NCBI RefSeq assembly: GCF_003471165.1
Contig: NZ_QRIL01000007.1
Coordinates: 90,728 to 154,727, forward strand
Length of the DNA: 64,000 nucleotides
Direction: 5' to 3'
DNA from: Ruminococcus sp. AM22-13
GTDB lineage: Bacteria; Bacillota; Clostridia; Lachnospirales; Lachnospiraceae
The stretch's first letter is position 1, and every line of letters starts with the position of its first letter. The notes beneath the pieces were generated by a model. It saw only the letters and a program-made list of their open reading frames with translations. It was not told the origin of the DNA and did no database searches. This document shows, in pieces, positions 45,520 to 53,656 of the stretch. Position numbers and translations under genes: made by a program.

Positions 45520-48492
45520 TTATGCTGTAATATTTGACTGTAAATACCGTAATAAATCTTCTCTCACTGGATGATGCATTTTCATCGTTACTTTCGTGAT
45601 CGGCTGCATACGTCCGCGATTATCTTCTTTCCGGGCATTTCTGGCTTCCACCACAGTGAATTGTCCCATGTAATAAAAGCTTGTTTCCGCATCTGACTTT
45701 TTCACAAGCAAGTGCTTTCTTTCAGCTTCAAGTACATCTTTCATATATGAACTATCCAAGCCTTTCCCAATCTGAGAGTCCCACTTAAAAATCAGATCAT
45801 CCTCAAAAGCATCCGCATAATCAGGTTTTCCATCTACATAGTTTTTTTCATCCTGACTTTCTTCTTTGTGATATGTAATAAAAATGAAAACATCATCTTC
45901 AATTCTTTTCATACCATACATAATAGAGGACAAATCCTTGCCACAGTTCATAAGAAGGCTTACATCTCTTCTGGAATATTTTTCGTATAATACAAACGGA
46001 CTATCCACAATTCGCCCCGGAAAATACTTATCCTTATATCTGGCAATACCGACTTTTATAATATCTTCCACCTGTGTGTAGAACTGAATATGTGCAAGTC
46101 TTTCTGTATAACTTTGCAGTCTTCGAATCATTCCTGATTGATCATTTTCCAGAATATCAATCTGACAAAATTTCTGATATTCTGCTTCTTTACTCACGAA
46201 ATGTCCTTGTAGCACCCGAATTGCTTCACTTACCTGTGATGTGCTGATTTTAATTCCATAGGTCTTTTGATATTCTTTTATAAAATCTGCAACCCCTATA
46301 TGATCTCTGTAAAGCAATTGACTTAATATTGCAAGCTCATCAGGGCGCACTCCTGAGAGAATTGTTTTGGACAAATACTCCAGTGTTAATTTCTCCTGTT
46401 CGTTTAGGCTATTCTTGTATTTGTCCTTTTCCATTGCCTGCATAAAGGCATAATATGTTTTATATTCTCTAACAATTACCAGTGGATCAATTTCCTGATT
46501 TTCATAGAAATCATACAGAAGCGGAACCCGTCCTAACCGATTCTTCAGAGAAACATAGCTTTCTTTGAGCAGAGTTTTCATCCCTTTGATTTTATCGATG
46601 GACTTAAATATCTTATCTTTGGAAATCTCATCAAAATGAACCGTTGAAGCCCCTGGTATTGTACTATTTCCACTGATTACATATTTGCGGATCACATCAG
46701 CGTTATAAGAACGATCTCCTGATAAAGCTACCGGAATCATAAAGTTATTATTATAATTTCCAATAAAATCCAAAATAACAACATATTCCTTCCCTGGTGC
46801 TTTTCTAAGACCTCGTCCCAACTGCTGAATAAATACAATCGGAGACTGCGTTGGTCTAAGCATAATGACTTGATTCACCTCAACGATATCCACACCTTCA
46901 TTTAATATATCTCGCGAAAAAATATAATCCAAGGGCTGCATCTCTTCTGTTGCATCTGCTTCATCCATGGCCAGTCTCTCGAATGCTTCCTGCCGTTTTT
47001 CTTCATTATCAGCACCACTAAGAGCAATTGTACGATATCCCAGAGCATTAAACTTTCTCGATAATTCTTCGCACTCTTTAACACGGCTGCAAAAAATAAG
47101 TCCCCTTACACGATCGCCACTGTAGCCATAATATTCTGACTGTTCGATCACATGCCTCACTCTCTCATCACTGGTAAGCTGATTGAACTCCTCATCTGTC
47201 AACTTCGCAGCCTGCAATGTTTTATCATCCAGGGAAATAACCTCACTGATACCAAAATAATGAAATGGACAAAGAAGATTATCTTCCATTGCCTGCTGTA
47301 AACGGATTTCATGAGCGATTTGATAATGGAAAATCTCATATATATTTTTGCCTTCCTGATTATCATCTCTTTTATCCGGTGTCGCAGTCATACCCAAAAA
47401 CAGTTTCGGATTGAAATAATTAATGACCTTGGTGTAAATATTGTTAGAACTGTGGTGAGCCTCATCCAAAATAATGCAATCAAAGGCATTTGGCTGATAC
47501 TGAAACAAATGTGCGTCTCTGTTCAAAGTCTCTACTGTTGCAAAAACATAATCCTTCTCATATTCATAGAAGCCTGCTCCCACCAATCCCATTGTCACTT
47601 TCTTATCAAAAACTTTTTCAAAAGATTTTTTAGCCTGCTTTGCAAGTGTCACACGATGAACCAGAAACAATACTCTTTTGAAACCAAGCTCACGCATAGC
47701 AAATGCGGATGCATATGTCTTTCCTGTTCCTGTGGCAGAGATCAGCAATGCCCGCTCTTCCCCCTGCTCCAGAATCTTTCGCAAGTTCGCAATAAATCTC
47801 TCCTGCATGGAGTTTGGCTTTAATCTATATTTTTCCAATGACGGGATTTCTTCGCTTTTTGCGATTTCCCGCTGGTGTTTTATAATATTGTAGCGTTCTT
47901 TGTAGACTTCATAAAAATCATTATATGGTAAAGCGTACTCACTATTCCATAACTTCTGAAATTCTTCTACGATTTCTTCCGCAACCTCACCATTTTCCGT
48001 AGAAATTAGTTTTGTATTCCACTCTTTATTTACCGTCAGCGCCGCACTTGTCATATTAGAGCTTCCGATGATGATTCGATAAATCTCTTCTTTTTTAAAA
48101 ATATATCCCTTCGTGTGGAAACCATTTCCAGCCGCTTCCACGTCATACATTTTCAAAGTAACATTTTTCAAACTATTAAGTTTTTCAAGCGCTCTCGGTT
48201 CACTAAAGTTCAGATAATTTGTCGTAAGAATCTGTCCTTTAACGCCCTTTTTCTCAAGCTCTTTTAACGTCTGCAGAAGTGGTGTCACACCACCCATTGT
48301 GATAAATGCAACACTGATCTGAAACTCTTCGCAGCGCAGTAATTCATCCTCTACGGATGAAATAACCTTCTTCCCCTCTTCCGGATTGTTCGATACAAAC
48401 GCTGGCTTATATGCCAGATTCGCCGCCATGGAACCATTTATATATGCGGCACTTAGGCCGTTTTGCAATTCATTGATCACATTCACATCCAT
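45520..48492 (-). CDS. PLD-like nuclease / SF2 helicase / DUF3427-type protein
   Basis: About 990 residues from ATG 48492 (GGGAG upstream; ATG at 48513 also in frame). N-terminal phospholipase-D-like domain with the half-motif FHTKGYIFKKEEIYR and GSSNMTSAALT (residues ~120-160). SF2 helicase core: SATGTGKTYAS (Walker A), LDEAHHSS, GMTATPDKRD, and QQLGRGLRKAPGKE (motif VI). The C-terminal ~350 residues resemble DUF3427. Such proteins are cytoplasmic DNA helicase-nucleases often found near restriction or CRISPR genes. First gene of a four-gene operon with a NUDIX hydrolase. Confidence 0.85.
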   Translation of the reverse strand: MDVNVINELQNGLSAAYINGSMAANLAYKPAFVSNNPEEGKKVISSVEDELLRCEEFQISVAFITMGGVTPLLQTLKELEKKGVKGQILTTNYLNFSEPRALEKLNSLKNVTLKMYDVEAAGNGFHTKGYIFKKEEIYRIIIGSSNMTSAALTVNKEWNTKLISTENGEVAEEIVEEFQKLWNSEYALPYNDFYEVYKERYNIIKHQREIAKSEEIPSLEKYRLKPNSMQERFIANLRKILEQGEERALLISATGTGKTYASAFAMRELGFKRVLFLVHRVTLAKQAKKSFEKVFDKKVTMGLVGAGFYEYEKDYVFATVETLNRDAHLFQYQPNAFDCIILDEAHHSSNNIYTKVINYFNPKLFLGMTATPDKRDDNQEGKNIYEIFHYQIAHEIRLQQAMEDNLLCPFHYFGISEVISLDDKTLQAAKLTDEEFNQLTSDERVRHVIEQSEYYGYSGDRVRGLIFCSRVKECEELSRKFNALGYRTIALSGADNEEKRQEAFERLAMDEADATEEMQPLDYIFSRDILNEGVDIVEVNQVIMLRPTQSPIVFIQQLGRGLRKAPGKEYVVILDFIGNYNNNFMIPVALSGDRSYNADVIRKYVISGNSTIPGASTVHFDEISKDKIFKSIDKIKGMKTLLKESYVSLKNRLGRVPLLYDFYENQEIDPLVIVREYKTYYAFMQAMEKDKYKNSLNEQEKLTLEYLSKTILSGVRPDELAILSQLLYRDHIGVADFIKEYQKTYGIKISTSQVSEAIRVLQGHFVSKEAEYQKFCQIDILENDQSGMIRRLQSYTERLAHIQFYTQVEDIIKVGIARYKDKYFPGRIVDSPFVLYEKYSRRDVSLLMNCGKDLSSIMYGMKRIEDDVFIFITYHKEESQDEKNYVDGKPDYADAFEDDLIFKWDSQIGKGLDSSYMKDVLEAERKHLLVKKSDAETSFYYMGQFTVVEARNARKEDNRGRMQPITKVTMKMHHPVREDLLRYLQSNITA

Positions 48493-48837
48493 TGAAACAG
48501 ATCTCCCTCTCATTTCATGATGAGCAAAACAAAATGCTCTGCTTAGTATTATACCTTATGAGAGAAGGTTTGTCATTGAAATCTCCTGGAAGCGAGCGTG
48601 GCAAATGGAACAAAAAAACAGGTTCGGACGCACTGAAATTAACCAGTGTATCTGAACCAGGCTTTTCTATAGTCTTTCCGATGAATAGCTGGGCTGGCTT
48701 TTCATTGAAGTTACTCATTTAATTGTAAAATGATTTCCAAAATATATTCGTTTCTTTTTTTATATTCACCATATCATATAAATATACTTTTTATTCACAT
48801 TATGTCTTACAATCATCGCTACATTAAATTTTGTATT
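48493..48837. other. intergenic region upstream of the helicase operon
   Basis: Should hold the helicase promoter. A 67-codon minus-strand frame at 48515-48718 (MSNFNEKPAQLFIGKTIEKP) has no recognised family and no clear ribosome site. I see no RNA structure. Confidence 0.4.
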
Positions 48838-48930
48838 CTATACTATCACACTGGCACCAAATGGCATGAAAGAAAGTCTTGCCATCTTGAAAAACTGCTT
48901 TCCAAACGGCCAGAATGCCAGGGTTGCAAA
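48838..48930 (-). pseudogene. YccF-like membrane protein fragment
   Basis: 31 codons reading FATLAFWPFGKQFFKMARLS then FMPFGASVIV and a stop. YccF proteins contain two copies of a GIPF..Q.FK.A.L...PFG motif. Here the end of one copy (LAFWPFGK) runs directly into the middle of the next (QFFKMARLSFMPFGA), as expected from a deletion between the internal repeats. Upstream coding sequence is missing. Confidence 0.5.
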
Positions 48931-48954
48931 TTTTTTTCGATTTCTCAACCAGCT

Positions 48955-49311
48955 TTACGGCAGAATCTCAAGCCAGTATCCATCTGGATCTACAATGAAA
49001 TAGATTCCCATCGCTTCATTTTCGAAGCAAATGCACCCCATCTCTTCGTGCTTCTTGTGCGCTGCCTCATAATCCTCTGCCTTGAATGCCAAGTGGAATT
49101 CGCATTCACCCAGATTATACGGCTGTGGATGATCTTTAAGCCAGGTAAGTTCCAACTCAAAATCACTTACATCGTTGCTCAGATACACAATAATAAAATC
49201 ATCTGTAGTCTTTCTTCTCACTTCGTGCAGATCAAGGGCCTCGTTGTAAAATTTAATAGATCGGTCCAAATCTGATACATTGTAATTTTCATGAATCATC
49301 TTAAATTCCAT
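48955..49311 (-). CDS. glyoxalase I-like VOC protein
   Basis: About 118 residues from ATG 49311 (AAGGAG 7 nt upstream). MEFKMIHENYNVSDLDRSIK and the C-terminal GIYFIVDPDGYWLEILP with metal-ligand Glu are typical of lactoylglutathione lyase-type proteins; CECEFHLAFK-like His is seen in GECEFHLAF. Clostridia often lack glutathione, so the thiol substrate is uncertain. It follows the SDR gene on the same strand at 43 bp. Confidence 0.82.
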   Translation of the reverse strand: MEFKMIHENYNVSDLDRSIKFYNEALDLHEVRRKTTDDFIIVYLSNDVSDFELELTWLKDHPQPYNLGECEFHLAFKAEDYEAAHKKHEEMGCICFENEAMGIYFIVDPDGYWLEILP

Positions 49312-49353
49312 AGTTCTTCTCCTTTTGTACATTCTGTGTTTCTAATACGTGAC

Positions 49354-50061
49354 TTAGATATCAAATCTCCACCCACAATCACCATGATAAATCATTTGTT
49401 TTGTCATACCACCGTCAATGCAAATATTTTCGCCTGTGATAAAACCTGCTTTTTCAGAGCAAAGAAACAGTACCATGTTGGCAATATCCATGGGATTTCC
49501 CACACGATGAACCGGCTGCTGCACTGCATCTGCTCCTGTATATTCGGTAAAGTCAGTATCTATCCATCCCGGAGAGATTGAATTGACTCGTACTCTTCCT
49601 GCAAGGCTGACTGCTAACGCATGAGTTAATGCTGAAATTCCGCCTTTAGCTGCGGTGTAACTTTCTGTTTGAGGCTGACTCATGCGGTCACGGGAAGACG
49701 AAATATTGACAATGGCAGCTCCTTCAGAAAAATATGGCTGAAACAGTTTGGTCAGATAAAATGGTGCCGTAACACCTACTTTTAATGCATAATTAAATTC
49801 TTCATAAGAGCAGTTGTCAATTCCTTTCATCAAAGGTAATGCGTTGTTGATAAGATAATCCACATGACCATATTCAGTAATCACCTTTTGAGCAAATTCT
49901 TCCAATGTATCCTGCTGTGCAAGATCACCGGTAAAGTAAACTCCAGGCTGCTTATCAATGCTACAGACAAGGGCTCCTTGCTTCTGAAATTCCTCTGCAA
50001 TAGTCTTTCCAATGCCCTGCGCGCCTCCCGTCACAATAACTACTTTATTTTTAAATTCCAT
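49354..50061 (-). CDS. short-chain dehydrogenase/reductase
   Basis: 235 residues. Cofactor motif VIVTGGAQGIGKTIAEEF (TGxxxGIG) at the N-terminus, NNALP (NNAG equivalent), Ser in IVNISSSRD, and the catalytic YTAAKGG (YxxxK). C-terminus ends in LCSEKAGFITGENICIDGGM. NAD(P)H-dependent reductase of unknown substrate. Cotranscribed with the downstream VOC gene by spacing. Followed upstream by a truncated GNAT gene. Confidence 0.88.
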   Translation of the reverse strand: MEFKNKVVIVTGGAQGIGKTIAEEFQKQGALVCSIDKQPGVYFTGDLAQQDTLEEFAQKVITEYGHVDYLINNALPLMKGIDNCSYEEFNYALKVGVTAPFYLTKLFQPYFSEGAAIVNISSSRDRMSQPQTESYTAAKGGISALTHALAVSLAGRVRVNSISPGWIDTDFTEYTGADAVQQPVHRVGNPMDIANMVLFLCSEKAGFITGENICIDGGMTKQMIYHGDCGWRFDI

Positions 50062-50088
50062 ATAAAATTCTCCCCCAAAATCCGCTTT

Positions 50089-50313
50089 CTATTTCTGTTG
50101 CCACAACATTGTGTATTCTTTTTCACCAGTAACATCATCTAATCTTTCACACTGGATATCGAACCCTTCTCTTTGATAAAACGAGAGAGCTCTGGTATTC
50201 TTCTGGTATACATTTAATCGTAATCTAACATTTTTGTTCTTGATATAATCTAATAAAAGTTTACCTATACCACATTTATCATCCAGCTCATATTTTCCAA
50301 CATAAATCTTCAA
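50089..50313 (-). pseudogene. truncated GNAT acetyltransferase (C-terminal part)
   Basis: The remaining frame has DDKCGIGKLLLDYIKNKNVR (acetyl-CoA loop region) and NVYQKNTRALSFYQREGFDI, the last two GNAT motifs. The first ~80-100 residues of the fold are absent: the frame is open only back to a TAA near 50374, directly at the end of the RelA/SpoT gene. Probably a remnant, since no complete fold can form. Confidence 0.7.
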
Positions 50314-50369
50314 CCCAATACTTCACTATCAGTAATCCATATATCGTCCTCGCACAAAAGCCCCCCTTA

Positions 50370-51359
50370 TCAGTCAATCAGATCATTCTGAAATCTGGAC
50401 AGATGTTCATACGGTAAAATCAAACGACCTCTGTATAACCCGCACCCGTCGTTAATCAAACTATTACTTACTGCTGCAAACATATTCACATCCAACTGTG
50501 TGAGATCCAGGTTTAACAGGCGCATTCCTCTTTCGTAGGCTTCGTCGAAATAGACGCTCTCTCCCTGTGGGATTGCGTCTCTTCTTGCGCGTTCGCTTTC
50601 CTGTTTTTTTTCATATCCCAGATGGTTTGCCGTGCCGATTTCTGCCACATCATCCATATCTTTTGTCCGGATCTGCACTTCAAGGAAAGAACGGGAGCTG
50701 TTATCATAAAATGTGATATGTAAGGACTGATAATCGGACTCTTTTTTCTCTGAAATATAGTCTCTGTAATATGGTTTCGCGACGTCATCCAGTAACGGGG
50801 AATGGCTTAACTTTACTCCGTTCGCCGGTTCTGCGGTGAAACCTCTTTCTTCAAGAAATCCCGGAAGTTTATTTGCAATATCATACAAATATTTCAATTC
50901 TTCTGTACCCCTATCCTGTCCCGGTGCCAGGTGGCATTTCGGCAGGGAGATCACGATACGATAAGCAATCAGGTCCCGAAAGCAGCTTAAACGGTTCTTC
51001 AGCTCTGCAATTGGAGGATAAGTTCCGTGTTTGCTGTAATAGTCATAAATGTACTCTACTATATACCCGTTAAATTTCTCCTCAGCACGAATCAATGATT
51101 TAATTCTTCCTTTTACTGTGAATGCCAAAAATGGATACTCTTTTGTCATATATTTATAAAACTCTCTGATTTTCTGTGACTGGGCTGTGAGGAAATCGTT
51201 ATGTTCCAGTAATTCCTTGATCTGGATCAGGAAGTTACAGTGGATCAGATCAATTTCATTATGATTTTTCTTTGCATCTTTTCGCAGATCTTCTATATAA
51301 TTCTGCAATATCTTTAATACGGTATCTCCGGAATATAAGTAATCATTTAATGTTATCAT
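50370..51359 (-). CDS. RelA/SpoT-domain (p)ppGpp synthetase-like protein
   Basis: 329 residues. Synthetase-domain motifs: RLSCFRDLIAYRIVISLPKC, ESDYQSLHITFYDNSS, and FLEVQIRTKDMDDVAEIGTA followed by NHLGYEKK. No HD hydrolase, TGS or ACT domain, so this is a single-domain alarmone synthetase-like enzyme with an unusual ~95-residue N-terminal helical extension, longer than RelP/RelQ (about 210-260 residues). Makes (p)ppGpp if active. Monocistronic. Confidence 0.85.
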   Translation of the reverse strand: MITLNDYLYSGDTVLKILQNYIEDLRKDAKKNHNEIDLIHCNFLIQIKELLEHNDFLTAQSQKIREFYKYMTKEYPFLAFTVKGRIKSLIRAEEKFNGYIVEYIYDYYSKHGTYPPIAELKNRLSCFRDLIAYRIVISLPKCHLAPGQDRGTEELKYLYDIANKLPGFLEERGFTAEPANGVKLSHSPLLDDVAKPYYRDYISEKKESDYQSLHITFYDNSSRSFLEVQIRTKDMDDVAEIGTANHLGYEKKQESERARRDAIPQGESVYFDEAYERGMRLLNLDLTQLDVNMFAAVSNSLINDGCGLYRGRLILPYEHLSRFQNDLID

Positions 51360-51483
51360 ATGTATTCACCCTGCCTTCCTGTTCACAATGTTATCTCTGT
51401 AAATTTTATTTTTCTTCTATTTTAGCATACTTTAGAAGTTTATCAAGTTAAAATATTAACTTATTATCTCCATTGATACAAAA

Positions 51484-51507
51484 ACAGACGGTTTTTACAC
51501 CGCCTGT
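51484..51507 (-). terminator. terminator of the flavodiiron gene
   Basis: On the minus strand ACAGGCGGT / ACCGTCTGT hairpin followed by TTTTTGT. It lies 30 bp beyond the flavodiiron stop codon. Confidence 0.85.
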
Positions 51508-51537
51508 TTTCTATCATTTCCGTTATTTTCCTTAACA

Positions 51538-53328
51538 TCATCCAATCGGCTCGAAATCCACTGCGCCATGTTTGCACAGTGGGCAGATGTAATCTTCCGG
51601 AAGTTCGTCGCCTTCGTAGATATATCCGCAGACTTTACATACAAAGCCTTTCTTGCCTTCTGTCTCTGGTTTTGGTTTTACGTTCTTCTGATAGTAAGTA
51701 TAGCTCATTGTCTCCTGATCACTGACTACTCTGGCCTCTGTTACGCTGCAGATGAACATTCCATGTGTTCCAAGATCTACATACTGTTCTACTTTCAAGG
51801 ACATAAATGCGTTAATGTATTTATCAAGAAATACCAGACCGTTGTCAGAACGGTTTATTTTCTGTCCGGCAAATTTATCCGCACTTCTTCCACTCTGGAA
51901 TCCAAACTGCTCAAATACTGAAAATGGTGCTTCTACAGAGAGACAGTTTACATTCAGCACACCTGTCTGTTTGATAACATGATGGGAATAATTCGTCTTA
52001 TTGATGTTAACTGCAACCCTGAAAGGTGAATCTGTCAGCTGGGTAACAGTATTTACGATCAGCCCGTTATCTTTCTTTCCATCATTAGATGTCACCACAT
52101 ATAATCCATATCCAATACGGAATAACGCAGTCATATCATTCTTATTTGCCAGTTCATCATTCTTTGCAATATATTCCTGGCAGAGTTCAGAAGCCATTGC
52201 CTCCATCTGATCTCTGTTTTCCTGATCTACCGCAGACATAATCTTCACTGTAGTATCCAGCCAGTTAATCTTTTTGCATTCGGAAAGCATACCTTTCATT
52301 ACTTTTGCCGCCAAAGGTGCCCAGGAACCATTTTCAATCAGACCTACTGTGCGGTTCTGGAAATTATGCTCTACCAGACGTGTGATAAAGTCATTCATAA
52401 ACGGATAGATTCCAGCATTATAGGTAGTTGTTGCAAGCACCAGTTTGCTGTAGCGGAAAGCATCGCTGATTGCCTGGGACATATCATCTCTTGCAAGGTC
52501 ATAGACAACCACTTTCGGGCAGCCTTTACTTTTTAATTTCTGAACAAACTGATTAACTGCATCTTTCGTATGTCCATATACAGAAGTATAGGCAACTACA
52601 ATTCCTTCTTCCTCAGGTGTGTAGGAAGACCATGTATCATAAAGTCCGATATAATGACCCAGATTCTCAGTCAGTACAGGACCGTGTAATGGACAGACTA
52701 CCTGAATATCCAGAGTTGCTGCCACTTTCAGAAGTCTCTGTACCTGTGCTCCATATTTACCAACGATACCGATAAAATATCTTCTCGCTTCGTCATCCCA
52801 GTCTTCTTCTACATCCAGCGCACCGAATTTACCAAATCCATCTGCGGAAAACAGAACTTTATCAGTACTGTCATAGGTTACCATTACTTCCGGCCAGTGT
52901 ACCATCGGCGCAAATACAAAAGTAAGGTTATGATTTCCAAGGCTGAGTGTAGAACCATTCTCTACTTCCAGCTTCTGACCTTCCAGATCTAACCCGAAGA
53001 AATTCTTGATCATCACAAATGTTTTCGCATTGGCAACTACTGTTGTGCCAGGATATACTTCCAGGAAATTTGCTACATTTGCAGCGTGATCCGGTTCCAT
53101 GTGCTGAACGATCAGATAATCCGGTTTACGTCCATTCAGTACCTGCTCCAGATTGTCCAGCCATTCATGTTTGAAATTAGCATCTACTGTATCCATAACT
53201 GCCACTTTTTCATCGAGAATCACATAGGAATTGTATGCCATTCCATTCGGTACTGCATACTGTCCTTCGAATAAATCTACCTGATGGTCATTAACACCTA
53301 CATACTTGATCGTATCTGTAATCTTCAT
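51538..53328 (-). CDS. flavodiiron protein with flavin reductase and rubredoxin domains
   Basis: 596 residues in four modules. (1) Metallo-beta-lactamase-like diiron domain, residues ~1-250, with HMEPDHAAN. (2) Flavodoxin, ~250-400, with VVAYTSVYGHTKDAV. (3) Flavin reductase-like domain, ~410-545. (4) C-terminal rubredoxin, ~560-596, with CKVCGYIYEG and CPLCKHG. Reduces O2 to water, or NO, using electrons passed through the fused rubredoxin, which protects an anaerobe from oxygen. Monocistronic; terminators lie on both sides. Confidence 0.93.
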   Translation of the reverse strand: MKITDTIKYVGVNDHQVDLFEGQYAVPNGMAYNSYVILDEKVAVMDTVDANFKHEWLDNLEQVLNGRKPDYLIVQHMEPDHAANVANFLEVYPGTTVVANAKTFVMIKNFFGLDLEGQKLEVENGSTLSLGNHNLTFVFAPMVHWPEVMVTYDSTDKVLFSADGFGKFGALDVEEDWDDEARRYFIGIVGKYGAQVQRLLKVAATLDIQVVCPLHGPVLTENLGHYIGLYDTWSSYTPEEEGIVVAYTSVYGHTKDAVNQFVQKLKSKGCPKVVVYDLARDDMSQAISDAFRYSKLVLATTTYNAGIYPFMNDFITRLVEHNFQNRTVGLIENGSWAPLAAKVMKGMLSECKKINWLDTTVKIMSAVDQENRDQMEAMASELCQEYIAKNDELANKNDMTALFRIGYGLYVVTSNDGKKDNGLIVNTVTQLTDSPFRVAVNINKTNYSHHVIKQTGVLNVNCLSVEAPFSVFEQFGFQSGRSADKFAGQKINRSDNGLVFLDKYINAFMSLKVEQYVDLGTHGMFICSVTEARVVSDQETMSYTYYQKNVKPKPETEGKKGFVCKVCGYIYEGDELPEDYICPLCKHGAVDFEPIG

Positions 53329-53460
53329 TGTACGCCCTCACTTTTTTATAATATATTTTGCTCTGTAAATCTTTATAATATCCATCTCTTTGTTTCTGGC
53401 TTTATTCTATACTATTTTAATCTGGTTTTCAAGTACAAATTGGTAAATTTTTTCAAAAAA

Positions 53461-53493
53461 ACAGTAAAGCCGCTATTTTACCAACTTTACTGT
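53461..53493 (-). terminator. terminator after recQ
   Basis: ACAGTAAAG and CTTTACTGT enclose a 15-nt loop; on the minus strand the stem is followed by TTTTTTTG. Separates recQ from the flavodiiron gene. Confidence 0.75.
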
Positions 53494-53575
53494 CTCGCTA
53501 TATATCTGGTTATTTAGTTTTTTATAAATTACATTTTTAATTTTCAGGCACTGCTGCTATTTTTTGATTAACTGT

Positions 53576-53650
53576 TCAATGTTCTGTAAATTTTTGAAGA
53601 AAAAGCATAATATCCTGTCGTAATACTCTATATACTTCCGTTTTTCTCAT
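53576..53650 (-). CDS. possible 24-residue protein downstream of recQ
   Basis: Starts MRKTEVYRVLRQDIMLFLQK. GAAGGAGAAGAG overlapping the recQ stop supplies a ribosome site 9 nt upstream. No family recognised. It could equally be a chance frame. Confidence 0.3.
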   Translation of the reverse strand: MRKTEVYRVLRQDIMLFLQKFTEH

Positions 53651-53656
53651 GTTTCT

